From a virus: a stretch of DNA of 64,000 bases. The DNA is taken from positions 1 to 64,000 of the IMG/VR virus record IMGVR_UViG_3300032242_001235; one strand, given 5' to 3'. Position numbers and translations under genes: made by a program. The notes under the pieces are model-generated. The model did no database searches and was not told the origin of the DNA. It was given only the letters and a program-made list of their open reading frames with translations. Positions 55,079-63,173 of this stretch are shown here, piece after piece (positions within the stretch are counted from its first letter, which is position 1; every line of letters starts with the position of its first letter).

Positions 55079-55549
55079 ATGGCTATTTTCAGTAATCTTC
55101 CAGCTTCGTTGCAGCTGAATCCATCAAGTAGTGACGGTGCATCAAAAGCTATCAGCAATTACTACACCAACCCAATTCAATTGGATTCAAGCACATTAAT
55201 GGCAATGAGTGCGTTTTTTGAAAGTCGAGGATTTGACCCAAGCACTTCAAAAACTATTAGTTCCATTATTATGAATCAAGCCAAACTTGATGATTATAAT
55301 CCAATGACAGTATTGGATAATTTACATGGATTAGACAAACTGGCAATTAGTACATTGGCTACTGAAATTTTAAATTTTAATCGATATAAATCCAGTTTTT
55401 TAGGATACGCAACTGTTCAACAACCACATCCAGAAATTTCTAGGAATATTGAATCCGTGAGCTGGAATTCACAATACGCAGATGTGTTAGTTTTTTCAGA
55501 TGGCTATCCGTTGACTGACGAAAACAATAAACCTCTAGAAGGAATATAA
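55079..55549 (+). CDS. Small virion-type protein of unknown function
   Basis: Encodes 156 residues after an AGGA site, 14 bases downstream of the tube-fold gene. The sequence is mainly helical: [20 protein letters not shown], then [20 protein letters not shown], and [19 protein letters not shown] vaguely recall similar small proteins with an EILNxNRxKSSxLG ending in T4-like aquatic phages near tail genes, without a function. Its place between a tube-fold protein and a collagen-like fibre suggests a baseplate or tail-completion component. It does not resemble T4 gp53. Confidence 0.6.
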   Translation: MAIFSNLPASLQLNPSSSDGASKAISNYYTNPIQLDSSTLMAMSAFFESRGFDPSTSKTISSIIMNQAKLDDYNPMTVLDNLHGLDKLAISTLATEILNFNRYKSSFLGYATVQQPHPEISRNIESVSWNSQYADVLVFSDGYPLTDENNKPLEGI

Positions 55550-55550
55550 T

Positions 55551-57137
55551 ATGCCAACAATTACTCAATTACCAATCGCAACTACTATTACAGACAATGG
55601 TGTATTTGTTATAGTAGATCAAGGACAGGCTCGACAATTATCTTGGCATGCACTAGCTAATACCGGATTACAGGGTTCTACTGGAGCACAAGGCATAGCA
55701 GGAGCTACTGGTGCAACTGGAATCAAAGGTGCTACAGGAACAATAGGATCTACGGGTGCTACTGGAGCACCAAGTACAGTGGCTGGGCCAACAGGTGCTA
55801 CAGGAATTCAAGGTGCTACAGGAATTCAAGGTGCTACAGGACTTACAGGCCCGCGGGGTGCGGACGGCATCGCATCAAATTCATCTGGAATTAACATATC
55901 TACTAACGGAGGCGCCAATTTTATAATAACGGCTACTGCTATTATTTTTGGCGGTGACCTACAAGTACAAGTAAGTGAAATTAGCAGAACAACTGCTACA
56001 ATTTATTATACTCAACCAACAGCTTCAACTAGTACATTGGGCGGAGTTAAAATTGGATCAGGTATTAACATATCAAATGGAACAATAAGTGTAAGTAACA
56101 CCAGTAGTTCATATGTATTGCCAACAGCTTCAACTAGTACATTGGGCGGAGTTAAAATTGGATCGGGTATTAACATATCAAATGGAACAATAAGTGTAAG
56201 TAACACCAGTAGTTCATATGTATTGCCAACAGCCTCAACTAGCACATTGGGCGGAGTTAAAGTAGATGGAACTAGTATCACAATTAATGGTGGAGTTATT
56301 AGTGCAAGTGGAGGTTTGTCTATATCTAATGGAGTTGATGTATATGACGAAGATATTTTAGTAGGTACATTTAATGCTCTTAATTTTGTAGGCGGATCAG
56401 TAGTTGCAGCAACTCAATCAACAAGCAACGGCGGAATTGCATCAGTTACTATTAGTGGCGGCACTGGCACTGGATCTTCATATGTATTACCAACAGCTTC
56501 AACTAGCACATTAGGTGGAGTTAAAATTGGATCAGGTATCAACATATCAAATGGCGTAATTAGTGTTACTAGTAGTTCCAGTAGTTCATATGTATTAACA
56601 ACAGCCACATATAATACATTAGGTGGAGTTAAAATTGGTTCTACTTCTTTTAAAGCATCGAGCGACGGCACCATAGATATTGCTAATACATTAACAAATA
56701 TAGATCTTAGCGGAACAATAACTGTCGGCGCAAGGATGTCTAATGTAGTTCTTAATATTACTAGCGCAACTGGATATATTGACTCAACTGGCACTCGAGT
56801 AATCCAACATGACAGCAGGTGGGGAACAACATGGTATCATACTGGTCTAACTGCATCCTTCACCCCTAACTTTACTAATGATTGGTGGGGTGATGGCCGA
56901 GCATATACAAGTGATAGATTAACTACATTAACTATAATTATTGCTCAGGGAACAACTCCTTATAATATATCAAATAATGTCAAAATCAACGCAGTTACCG
57001 TTAGTACAAAATGGTTGGGTGGAATTGCTCCTGTAGCAACTGCAAATAAAACAGAGTTTTATACTTATCAACTATTACGAACAATTAGCACTACCACACC
57101 ATGGATTGTAACAGGTAAGATGGAAAGTTACGGATAA
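55551..57137 (+). CDS. Collagen-like tail fibre
   Basis: Encodes 528 residues, starting one base after the preceding stop. About residues 41-104 are a Gly-X-Y collagen-like stretch rich in GAT triplets ([20 protein letters not shown] and on to [10 protein letters not shown]). About 155-360 hold four to five repeats of [20 protein letters not shown] type, three of them exactly 35 residues apart. The C-terminal 130 residues ([15 protein letters not shown] ... [20 protein letters not shown]) match the fibre-tip beta domain (KWxGGxAPxxTxNKTxxYxxxLxRT) common in aquatic phages. Likely a trimeric fibre. Few prolines occur in the collagen part, so stability would rely on Thr. Confidence 0.82.
   Translation: MPTITQLPIATTITDNGVFVIVDQGQARQLSWHALANTGLQGSTGAQGIAGATGATGIKGATGTIGSTGATGAPSTVAGPTGATGIQGATGIQGATGLTGPRGADGIASNSSGINISTNGGANFIITATAIIFGGDLQVQVSEISRTTATIYYTQPTASTSTLGGVKIGSGINISNGTISVSNTSSSYVLPTASTSTLGGVKIGSGINISNGTISVSNTSSSYVLPTASTSTLGGVKVDGTSITINGGVISASGGLSISNGVDVYDEDILVGTFNALNFVGGSVVAATQSTSNGGIASVTISGGTGTGSSYVLPTASTSTLGGVKIGSGINISNGVISVTSSSSSSYVLTTATYNTLGGVKIGSTSFKASSDGTIDIANTLTNIDLSGTITVGARMSNVVLNITSATGYIDSTGTRVIQHDSRWGTTWYHTGLTASFTPNFTNDWWGDGRAYTSDRLTTLTIIIAQGTTPYNISNNVKINAVTVSTKWLGGIAPVATANKTEFYTYQLLRTISTTTPWIVTGKMESYG
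56016..56330 (+). repeat. 105-bp tandem repeats
   Basis: Copies begin at 56016, 56121 and 56226 (period exactly 105 bp, 35 codons). The first two are nearly identical in DNA, and the third diverges after its first half. Further partial copies start at 56490 and about 56599. They encode the [20 protein letters not shown] shaft units. Confidence 0.9.
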
Positions 57138-57142
57138 AAATT

Positions 57143-57586
57143 ATGAGTTTAAAATTCGCACAGAGTTTCTATAAAATAAGAAATCCAGAAAAATATATAG
57201 GTAGTAAAGATCCCTATTATAGAAGTGGCTGGGAATTTACATTTATGCAATTTTGTGATAATAATCCATCAATTGAATCTTGGGCCAGCGAACCTGTAAA
57301 GATTCCATACCGTGACCCACTTACTGGCAAGCAAACAGTCTATGTACCTGATTTCCTAATCAAATATGTTGACAGGAATCAAAAGAACCATGTAGAAATG
57401 ATTGAGATCAAACCTGCTAATCAAACACTTGCGGAAAAAGTCGGAAAAAGTACCTACAATCAAGCGCAATATGTCAAAAATATGGCCAAGTGGGAAGCTG
57501 CTAGTGTATGGTGTAGAAATCAAGGTATAAAGTTTCGTGTGATAAATGAGTCTGATATTTTTTCCAATACCAGTAGAAAGAAATAA
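57143..57586 (+). CDS. 4: Head completion protein gp4 (PD-(D/E)xK nuclease-like)
   Basis: Encodes 147 residues, close to T4 gp4 (150). RNPEKYIGSKDPYYRSGWEF, DNNPSIESWASEPVKIPYRD and TGKQTVYVPDFLIKY correspond to the T4 gp4 segments HPEKYKGD, YRSSWEAKYMRYLDANP, WASEELVIPYKSP and YFPDFVVK. A PD ... ExK arrangement is visible (P69-D70, then E88-I89-K90 in MIEIKP), which places it in the PD-(D/E)xK nuclease fold. gp4 completes filled heads before tail joining. It starts five bases after the fibre stop and precedes gp16, a usual packaging-gene neighbourhood. Confidence 0.88.
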   Translation: MSLKFAQSFYKIRNPEKYIGSKDPYYRSGWEFTFMQFCDNNPSIESWASEPVKIPYRDPLTGKQTVYVPDFLIKYVDRNQKNHVEMIEIKPANQTLAEKVGKSTYNQAQYVKNMAKWEAASVWCRNQGIKFRVINESDIFSNTSRKK

Positions 57587-57594
57587 GTACAATT

Positions 57595-58086
57595 ATGACA
57601 AAGAAATTAGAAGAAGTGTTTGATCTGCCTCCAAGCAAAGAGGAATATATCACACCCCCGCCTGCTGAAACCGCAGTTACTCCTGAAGTGTTTACACTCG
57701 AGGATCGATTAGAGGAATTTGACAAAATCTCCGCCGCATTACCTAGAGTAAAAGGATTGGGAGATATTAGCGATGCTGAATTTGATTCCCTTGCTGCTAA
57801 AGCTGAACAAGCATATGACGATTTGATGGATTTGGGCATGAATGTAGAAGCGCGACATAGTACTAAAATGTTCGAAGTTGCTGCACAAATGATGAATGCC
57901 GCAATTACAGCTAAGACAAACAAGATTGATAAAAAGCTAAAGATGGTTGATCTACAACTTAAAAAATTAGCAATTGATCGTAAAAATGCCCCTGAAGGCG
58001 GAGAGACAAATGCTATTGAAGGGCAGGGATTTATACTCACTGACCGCAATAGCATCCTTGAAAAACTTAAGAATCTGAATAAATAA
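57595..58086 (+). CDS. 16: Small terminase subunit gp16
   Basis: Encodes 163 residues, the length of T4 gp16 (164). The central ARHSTKMFEVAAQMMNAAIT segment corresponds to the T4 [20 protein letters not shown] region, followed by a long lysine-rich coiled-coil helix (NKIDKKLKMVDLQLKKLAID). The C-terminal part (GFILTDRNSILEKLKNL) fits the stretch that contacts the large subunit. gp16 recognises the DNA and stimulates the gp17 ATPase during packaging. The N-terminal third is acidic and proline-rich. Its stop codon lies inside the next late-promoter motif. gp17 is two genes downstream rather than adjacent. Confidence 0.82.
   Translation: MTKKLEEVFDLPPSKEEYITPPPAETAVTPEVFTLEDRLEEFDKISAALPRVKGLGDISDAEFDSLAAKAEQAYDDLMDLGMNVEARHSTKMFEVAAQMMNAAITAKTNKIDKKLKMVDLQLKKLAIDRKNAPEGGETNAIEGQGFILTDRNSILEKLKNLNK
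58078..58085 (+). promoter_or_regulatory. Late promoter-like AATAAATA over the gp16 stop
   Basis: TAAATA (58080-58085) overlaps the stop codon of gp16 and ends seven bases before the ATG at 58093. The predicted start is near 58091, leaving a leader of about two bases. Confidence 0.55.
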
Positions 58087-58092
58087 AACACT

Positions 58093-58695
58093 ATGACTAA
58101 GAACTTTAAAGACTATCTATCTGAAAGTGTTGCTGCCAAGAAACGCGATTTCCGTGTTAAAGTGGCTGGCGAGTTTACTTCTGAACAAGAAGATAAATTA
58201 AAATCAATGCTTGAGAGATTTCAAGTTGACACTTTTAAAAAAATAAAAGTTACTCCAGTACAATCTTTACCATTGGATTTCCCACAAGTTAGAAACTGTG
58301 AAGTTCATATTTTTGAAGTTGTCGTGGATTATCCAACTACTCCACAAGAGTTAACAGAATACCTTGCACAAGGGTTAAATGTTAGCAAACAAAATTTAGT
58401 GGTCCGTAAACCAAACGAACCATATGAAGAATACCAAGAACCAGTAGAGCCACGCACAGGTGCTCTATTAGATGATCCTGATTATAAAGAAGCAGGTAGC
58501 CCACAATTTGAAGATTATTACGGCGACAAATACAATAGCGGATTTGTTAAAGAACTAAACGACATTTTGAAGTTACAACGCAAGGCTCGTGGCGAAGAAA
58601 TTCCTGCTACACCAGCGGCAACTTTTAATACTGATACTCCATCTAACAATACAAGTCCACTACAACCATCGGACTATAACCCCTTAAGGAAATAA
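58093..58695 (+). CDS. Probable internal or prohead protein with capsid-targeting-like N-terminus
   Basis: Encodes 200 residues. The N-terminus MTKNFKDYLSES closely resembles the capsid targeting sequences of T4 internal proteins (MKTYQEFIAE/A), which the gp21 protease removes after glutamate; here the site would be LSE/S after residue 11. The body has a ferredoxin-like outline (DFRVKVAGEFTSEQEDKLKS, then RNCEVHIFEVVVDYPTTPQE with LTEYLAQGL), and the C-terminus is disordered and Pro/Asn-rich. I infer that it enters the prohead and is processed. The family is otherwise unrecognised. It sits between gp16 and an acidic protein with a similar site. Confidence 0.6.
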   Translation: MTKNFKDYLSESVAAKKRDFRVKVAGEFTSEQEDKLKSMLERFQVDTFKKIKVTPVQSLPLDFPQVRNCEVHIFEVVVDYPTTPQELTEYLAQGLNVSKQNLVVRKPNEPYEEYQEPVEPRTGALLDDPDYKEAGSPQFEDYYGDKYNSGFVKELNDILKLQRKARGEEIPATPAATFNTDTPSNNTSPLQPSDYNPLRK

Positions 58696-58697
58696 TT

Positions 58698-59276
58698 ATG
58701 CAAATGATTAACATGTTAAAGCGTTTGGCCGAACTCGACGCTGCTAAATCCAGTTTTATTACTGAAAGCGAATCGGTAGCTGAATGCGGACCAATGGGAA
58801 TGATGGACGGTATGGCTTCTGCCCCAAGTACTCCTGCAAGCATTAACATGTCAGCTGGTAGCGGTGACGAACTTGCTAACATGCTTGCCACTATTATGCA
58901 ATTGGCAGGTGTAAAACAAGTTGGTGCTGATGACCTAGGTGTTGTGCAAGAACCATCGATTATGACTGCTGTTCCATCCTTGGGCGGCGAGCATCAACCA
59001 TCGGCTGGCGAAGATATGCGTGCCGTTTTAGATAAAATGAATGATGCTGGCGGCGAAGAAGATGGCGAAGAAGACGACGAGGAAGAAACAGATGAGGGCG
59101 AGTATGATAACAGCCCTGCAGATGCTGAACCTACAGAACCGTTTAACGCAAACCAATTTGCTAATCAAGAAAACCAACCAGGTGTTGGCAATAGAATGGA
59201 CGGCAATATGCCAAAAGGTAGAGCTACAATGGAAGAAACATTGATGGCTGCTTACAAACAGTTTGTTAACGAGTAA
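58698..59276 (+). CDS. Acidic protein, possible prohead core component
   Basis: Encodes 192 residues after AAGGA. The N-terminal LAELDAAKSSFITESESVAE slightly resembles the start of T4 prohead core protein gp67 (DLVAAKKSFASVMES). FITE/S at residue 23 could be a gp21-type cleavage site. A very acidic block (GGEEDGEEDDEEETDEGEYD) lies near residue 120, and the end is EETLMAAYKQFVNE. Strong acidity, Met/Gln-rich helices and proteolysis-like sites are features of prohead core proteins that are degraded during maturation. That role is inferred; the call is tentative. A terminator follows. Confidence 0.5.
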   Translation: MQMINMLKRLAELDAAKSSFITESESVAECGPMGMMDGMASAPSTPASINMSAGSGDELANMLATIMQLAGVKQVGADDLGVVQEPSIMTAVPSLGGEHQPSAGEDMRAVLDKMNDAGGEEDGEEDDEEETDEGEYDNSPADAEPTEPFNANQFANQENQPGVGNRMDGNMPKGRATMEETLMAAYKQFVNE

Positions 59277-59294
59277 TAATAACTGACTAATATC

Positions 59295-59322
59295 AAATAG
59301 CCTCTTCAGAGGCTATTTTTTT
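59295..59322 (+). terminator. Intrinsic terminator before gp17
   Basis: ATAGCCTC (59297-59304) pairs perfectly with GAGGCTAT (59309-59316) around TTCA, followed by a T run. Confidence 0.92.
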
Positions 59323-59323
59323 C

Positions 59324-59331
59324 AGTAAATA
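59324..59331 (+). promoter_or_regulatory. Late promoter-like AGTAAATA, five bases before gp17 ATG
   Basis: TAAATA (59326-59331) is followed by ATAAT and the ATG at 59337. It lies just after the terminator, with no Shine-Dalgarno. The predicted start is the A of the ATG. Confidence 0.7.
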
Positions 59332-59336
59332 ATAAT

Positions 59337-60923
59337 ATGGCAAAAAGTTTAGACGGCAATTTAGTAAAAAAGGCACACGCTACTCAACGGTGGAGTGACG
59401 ATGACCTTCAACATATGGCCGCTTGCATGGACATGATTGATGGACCAAAGTATTTCTTAGATAATTTCTTTTTTATTCAACATCCTACTAAAGGTAAGAT
59501 ACAATATAAAGCGTTTGACTATCAAGAAAGATTATTAGACAGCTATCACGGACATCGATTTAGTGTAAACATGTTAGGTCGTCAGATGGGTAAGACTACC
59601 ACTGCTGTAGGATACTTGCTATGGTATGGCATGTTCGTGCCTAATAGTACTATCTTAATATCTGCTCACAAGTTTACTGGTGCCCAAGAAATTATGCAAC
59701 GCTTGCGATATGCATACGAAACTTGCCCTGATTTTATTCGTGCAGGTGTTACAAGTTACAATAAACAAAGTATTGAATTTGATAACGGTAGTCGTATTGT
59801 TGCACAAACAACAACTGAAACAACAGGTCGTGGTATGTCTGTATCTTTATTATACTGCGACGAGTTTGCCTATGTTGAACCAAACATTGCTGTAGAGTTT
59901 TGGACATCCATTTCGCCTACACTAGCAACTGGTGGTAAAGCAATTATTACTTCTACACCAAACAGTGACGAAGATCAATTTGCGCAAATTTGGAATGAAG
60001 CCAACAAGAGATTTGACGAATCTGGCAATTCAACTGAATTGGGTAAAAACGGATTTTTCCCATGTATTGCTATTTGGAGTGAACATCCTGACCGTGATGA
60101 AAAATGGAAAAGCGAAGAAGTATCTCGAGTAGGATACGAAAGATTCCAACGAGAACACGAGTGTGAATTCTTGATCTTTGACGAGACATTAATTAATAGC
60201 ATTTGTTTGTCTGGAATGTCAGGGATAGAACCTCTTATGAAAATGGGTGAAGCCCGTTGGTATAAAAAGATTAAACCACAAAATACATATATTGCAAGTT
60301 TGGACCCTAGTTTAGGCACTGGGGGAGACTTTGCTGCTATTGAAATTTTAGAATTACCTAGTATGGATCAAGTGTGTGAATGGCGAAGTAATATGACTCC
60401 TATTCAAAGTCAAGTTAGGATCTTACGGGACTTATTAAATCACATTGAAGAAAAATGTCAAAAAACTGGAATTAAATCCAGCATTTACTACACTGTAGAA
60501 AATAACACACTAGGTGAAAGTGCCCTAATGGCTATTGAAGCATTGGGTGAAGAATCATTCCCTGGATTGTTTTTGAGTGAACCAGTTAAACGCGGGCATG
60601 TGCGTAGATTTCGTCGTGGATTTAATACAACACACGGCTCTAAAATTGCATCGTGTGCCAAGTTCAAACAGTTATTGGAAACTAGTAAATTGAATGTTTT
60701 TAGTAAAATATTAATTAGTGAACTAAAAACATTCGTGGCCAGCGGCACAACATTTAAAGCTAAAGGCGGGCAACATGATGATTTGGTTAGCGCAATGTTG
60801 CTGTGTGTTCGTATGATTTTAACTTTACAAGAGTGGGATCCGTTAATTTATGACAAAATGCGAGATCAGGACGGGTTAGCAGAGTACGATTTGCCCATGC
60901 CAATCTATATCAGTCAATATTGA
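59337..60923 (+). CDS. 17: Large terminase subunit gp17
   Basis: Encodes 528 residues (T4 gp17 610). The ATPase domain shows a Walker A-type loop G81-RQMGKTT88, Walker B LLYCDEFA with D175-E176, and the coupling motif TSTP near 205. The nuclease domain shows D323 in ASLDPSLGTGGDF, E388 in YYTVENNTLGE, and the H480-D481-D482 motif in GGQHDDLVSAMLL, the RNase H-like triad of gp17. It drives DNA translocation into the prohead and cuts the concatemer at headful. It is likely leaderless. The T4 N-terminal extension is shorter here. Identification is secure. Confidence 0.95.
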   Translation: MAKSLDGNLVKKAHATQRWSDDDLQHMAACMDMIDGPKYFLDNFFFIQHPTKGKIQYKAFDYQERLLDSYHGHRFSVNMLGRQMGKTTTAVGYLLWYGMFVPNSTILISAHKFTGAQEIMQRLRYAYETCPDFIRAGVTSYNKQSIEFDNGSRIVAQTTTETTGRGMSVSLLYCDEFAYVEPNIAVEFWTSISPTLATGGKAIITSTPNSDEDQFAQIWNEANKRFDESGNSTELGKNGFFPCIAIWSEHPDRDEKWKSEEVSRVGYERFQREHECEFLIFDETLINSICLSGMSGIEPLMKMGEARWYKKIKPQNTYIASLDPSLGTGGDFAAIEILELPSMDQVCEWRSNMTPIQSQVRILRDLLNHIEEKCQKTGIKSSIYYTVENNTLGESALMAIEALGEESFPGLFLSEPVKRGHVRRFRRGFNTTHGSKIASCAKFKQLLETSKLNVFSKILISELKTFVASGTTFKAKGGQHDDLVSAMLLCVRMILTLQEWDPLIYDKMRDQDGLAEYDLPMPIYISQY

Positions 60924-60931
60924 GCTAAATA
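60924..60931 (+). promoter_or_regulatory. Late promoter-like GCTAAATA, five bases before ATG
   Basis: TAAATA (60926-60931) is followed by TTATA and the ATG at 60937, just after the gp17 stop. The predicted start is the A of the ATG. Confidence 0.68.
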
Positions 60932-60936
60932 TTATA

Positions 60937-63027
60937 ATGAAAGCTATATCCATAATCAGTCAGGATCTATTTGACAAGGTCCGCAGCCGTTTTAGTAACC
61001 TAGAGATGGGTGATGAAACAGGCGCAGTTACCATTGATCCTTTAGAAGCAAGATTTTTTGATTTTGACTTTGTTCACGAATCTCAAAATTTGGGAAGAGT
61101 CAGCATCAGTTTAAATGATCTGGGCAGTTTAAAAGTATATTACAGTCAAGGTATTACAGAAAATCAAGATGACCCAGTTAAGCATGAGTGGTTTCGTTTT
61201 TTAAAAGAAATGCGATTCTTTGCCATGAGAAGATTGTTGAGATTTGATACACGCGATATTGCTAAAACAAATTTAGATAAAAAAGATTTTCAACACCTGG
61301 CCACTACACAAGGCCCAAAGGAAGAACCCGAAATGAATACAATGAACGAATCCCGTTGGAACGAAAAGAGCAGCAAAAAAACTAGCCGCGCAATTCAAGG
61401 TAAGACAGAAGTTATTGTTCGTCATGCTAGACCAGTAGATGAAGAATACGCAGGTTCAAGAAGCCAACGCAAAAATATTAAGGCAATTTTTATTCAAAAC
61501 GCAGACGGTGAACGCTTCAAATATCCATTTGTACATCCAGCAGGTGCGTTTGCAATGGCACAACATGTGGACCACGGTGGTATTCCACACGATCCAGCAG
61601 GCAAAGCAATTATTAGAATGAGCGAGGAAATCGCCAAGTTACAAGAATTCCAGAGAAAAATTAACAAAGCTACTTTGCACGATGACGCAACAGGTATTAC
61701 AGAACGCGCCATAGGCCGTCTACAAGAACTAAAAGCAACAGTAGATTCTTTAGGTAAAAGACACCACTACGAAAATTGGATGGCAGGTTTCCAAGAAGAT
61801 CCTATGATGGATGACGGTCTAGAAATGGACGAAGTTACCATGGAAGAATACAAACAAAAATTTACACAGACCAGTTTCCAAGAAGAATTGAGCGCTTACT
61901 TCCCATTGCTACACCGCATCATGGGCGAAGCAAATAAAATTGATCTTGAGTCATATGTTGAGGAGAATGTGTCTGAAGTATTTGATATTGGTATGGGAAA
62001 AGCTAGTCATGGCCGCACAGGTCCAGAAAATGAGTTTGAAGACTGGGCCAACGCCACTGAACAGAACAAACTAACTGACGACCAGGTAGCAGAATTGAAA
62101 TCTGCATTGGGCGACTATGCAACTGGTAATGCAGACTTACAATTAGGTCCAGATGGACAAACAGCCGCAGAATTCTTCAGTCACTTTGGTCTTGACGATA
62201 ATGATTTGAAAGACAAATTGGCCTCTGCTGCTGATTTAGATCCAGAATCTGATCCAATTGAAGCATTGAAATCATGGGCAAAAGAAAGTTATCCTGAACT
62301 ACTAGTAGCATTGGGATTGAGTGACACTAATGCTCCTGCAGAGCCTGCTCCAGAACAACCAGTAGCAGAATCTGTGGAAGATAGAACAAGTTATCAAGTT
62401 GCTAAAATATTAGCAGACAAGGGTATTGAGTATGATCCAGAAAGCGAAGGCGAATTAGTCAAAGCAATCGGCATGGTACTTGTTAAAGAATTAAACATGA
62501 GTCCAGCACAGGCAAGATCTATAATCAACAGTGAAGACTTCCTAAGTGATACTATGGGAGAACTAAGATACATGGGTCAACAAGGAATGGAAGAAAACGA
62601 AGAAGCTGGTGGCATGCCTAACACATCTATGCCAACTCGTGAAGCAATTGTTAAAGAAGTTGCCAAACTAGTTAAGAGTCGTTTCAATGGTGACAATCCA
62701 GAAGTAGGCCCATTCAATGGCGTTCCAAACATTGCTCTAGATGTTAAGAAAAAATGCGCAGAAATGTTTGGTGAAGAAGTTGGTGACCAAGCCGAAGGTT
62801 TAGCATTACAGTTTATGGAAAAGCTAAGTCAAAAATGGGAAGCTGAACATGGTCAAATCGGTGATGACGGCCTTGCTCGTTTGAAAGAACTATTAGGAAA
62901 TGTTAAATCCAAAGTAGAAGGTATCGGCGATGTTACCCAAAATGGTCATGCTCCAGGCAACAACATCATGTCATCAGAGGAAACAGCTTTTGAATCGTTG
63001 ATGAGAATGATTAACTTCAAAAAATAA
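60937..63027 (+). CDS. Large acidic protein of unknown function
   Basis: Encodes 696 residues. The N-terminal 115 form a compact beta-type domain (FFDFDFVHESQNLGRVSISL, then LKVYYSQGITENQDD) followed by a basic helix (FLKEMRFFAMRRLLRFDTRD). About 130-300 include RHARPVDEEYAGSRSQRKNI, KYPFVHPAGAFAMAQHVDHG and helical stretches. The remainder is acidic and helical, with alternating DELK-type segments and a conserved-looking VAKILADKGIEYDPESEGEL. I do not recognise it, nor any T4 gene of this size between gp17 and gp32. It may be a virion-internal or DNA-processing protein. It has its own probable leaderless late promoter, so it is expressed with the packaging genes. Confidence 0.6.
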   Translation: MKAISIISQDLFDKVRSRFSNLEMGDETGAVTIDPLEARFFDFDFVHESQNLGRVSISLNDLGSLKVYYSQGITENQDDPVKHEWFRFLKEMRFFAMRRLLRFDTRDIAKTNLDKKDFQHLATTQGPKEEPEMNTMNESRWNEKSSKKTSRAIQGKTEVIVRHARPVDEEYAGSRSQRKNIKAIFIQNADGERFKYPFVHPAGAFAMAQHVDHGGIPHDPAGKAIIRMSEEIAKLQEFQRKINKATLHDDATGITERAIGRLQELKATVDSLGKRHHYENWMAGFQEDPMMDDGLEMDEVTMEEYKQKFTQTSFQEELSAYFPLLHRIMGEANKIDLESYVEENVSEVFDIGMGKASHGRTGPENEFEDWANATEQNKLTDDQVAELKSALGDYATGNADLQLGPDGQTAAEFFSHFGLDDNDLKDKLASAADLDPESDPIEALKSWAKESYPELLVALGLSDTNAPAEPAPEQPVAESVEDRTSYQVAKILADKGIEYDPESEGELVKAIGMVLVKELNMSPAQARSIINSEDFLSDTMGELRYMGQQGMEENEEAGGMPNTSMPTREAIVKEVAKLVKSRFNGDNPEVGPFNGVPNIALDVKKKCAEMFGEEVGDQAEGLALQFMEKLSQKWEAEHGQIGDDGLARLKELLGNVKSKVEGIGDVTQNGHAPGNNIMSSEETAFESLMRMINFKK

Positions 63028-63049
63028 TTGGTAAAAAAATACCAATTTT
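63026..63049 (+). terminator. Weak terminator-like hairpin
   Basis: AATTGGTA (63026-63033) pairs with TACCAATT (63040-63047) around six A, followed by TT. The stem is AT-rich and overlaps the preceding stop codon. Confidence 0.45.
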
Positions 63050-63063
63050 AACAACCGTATAGG

Positions 63064-63092
63064 TTGCGAAGATAAATAAAAGTACATATACT
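63064..63092 (+). promoter_or_regulatory. Possible sigma70-type promoter for gp32
   Basis: TTGCGA (63064-63069, 4 of 6) is separated by 17 bases from TATACT (63087-63092, 5 of 6). It overlaps the late motif at 63071-63078. The predicted start is near 63099. Confidence 0.45.
63071..63078 (+). promoter_or_regulatory. Late promoter-like GATAAATA upstream of gp32
   Basis: The predicted start is near 63084, inside the following hairpin, leaving a leader of about 90 bases to the gp32 ATG. Confidence 0.6.
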
Positions 63093-63109
63093 AGTTGTAT
63101 GTACTTTTT
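63078..63109 (+). terminator. Terminator-like hairpin overlapping the gp32 promoters
   Basis: AAAAGTACATA (63078-63088) pairs with TATGTACTTTT (63098-63108), followed by a T-rich run. Full-length read-through RNA would form the whole stem. Transcripts starting at 63084 or 63099 would lack part or all of its left arm. Confidence 0.65.
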
Positions 63110-63152
63110 CTTTTGTAGGCAGTGTTTTACAGAAGAATGGCATAACATTTAA
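63099..63152 (+). CDS. Possible 17-residue ORF in the gp32 leader
   Basis: ATG at 63099 reads MYFFFCRQCFTEEWHNI and stops at 63150-63152, 21 bases before gp32. It has CxxC and a histidine but no Shine-Dalgarno. Its ATG coincides with the start predicted for the sigma70-type promoter. It may be chance. Confidence 0.22.
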   Translation: MYFFFCRQCFTEEWHNI

Positions 63153-63173
63153 CATTATTAAGGAAAAATCATT

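Noticed and set aside
57501-58091. Minus-strand 196-codon ORF opposite gp16
   Set aside because: It overlaps gp16 and the end of gp4 entirely; both have clear family matches. The antisense frame has low-complexity Ser/Leu sequence and no initiation signals.
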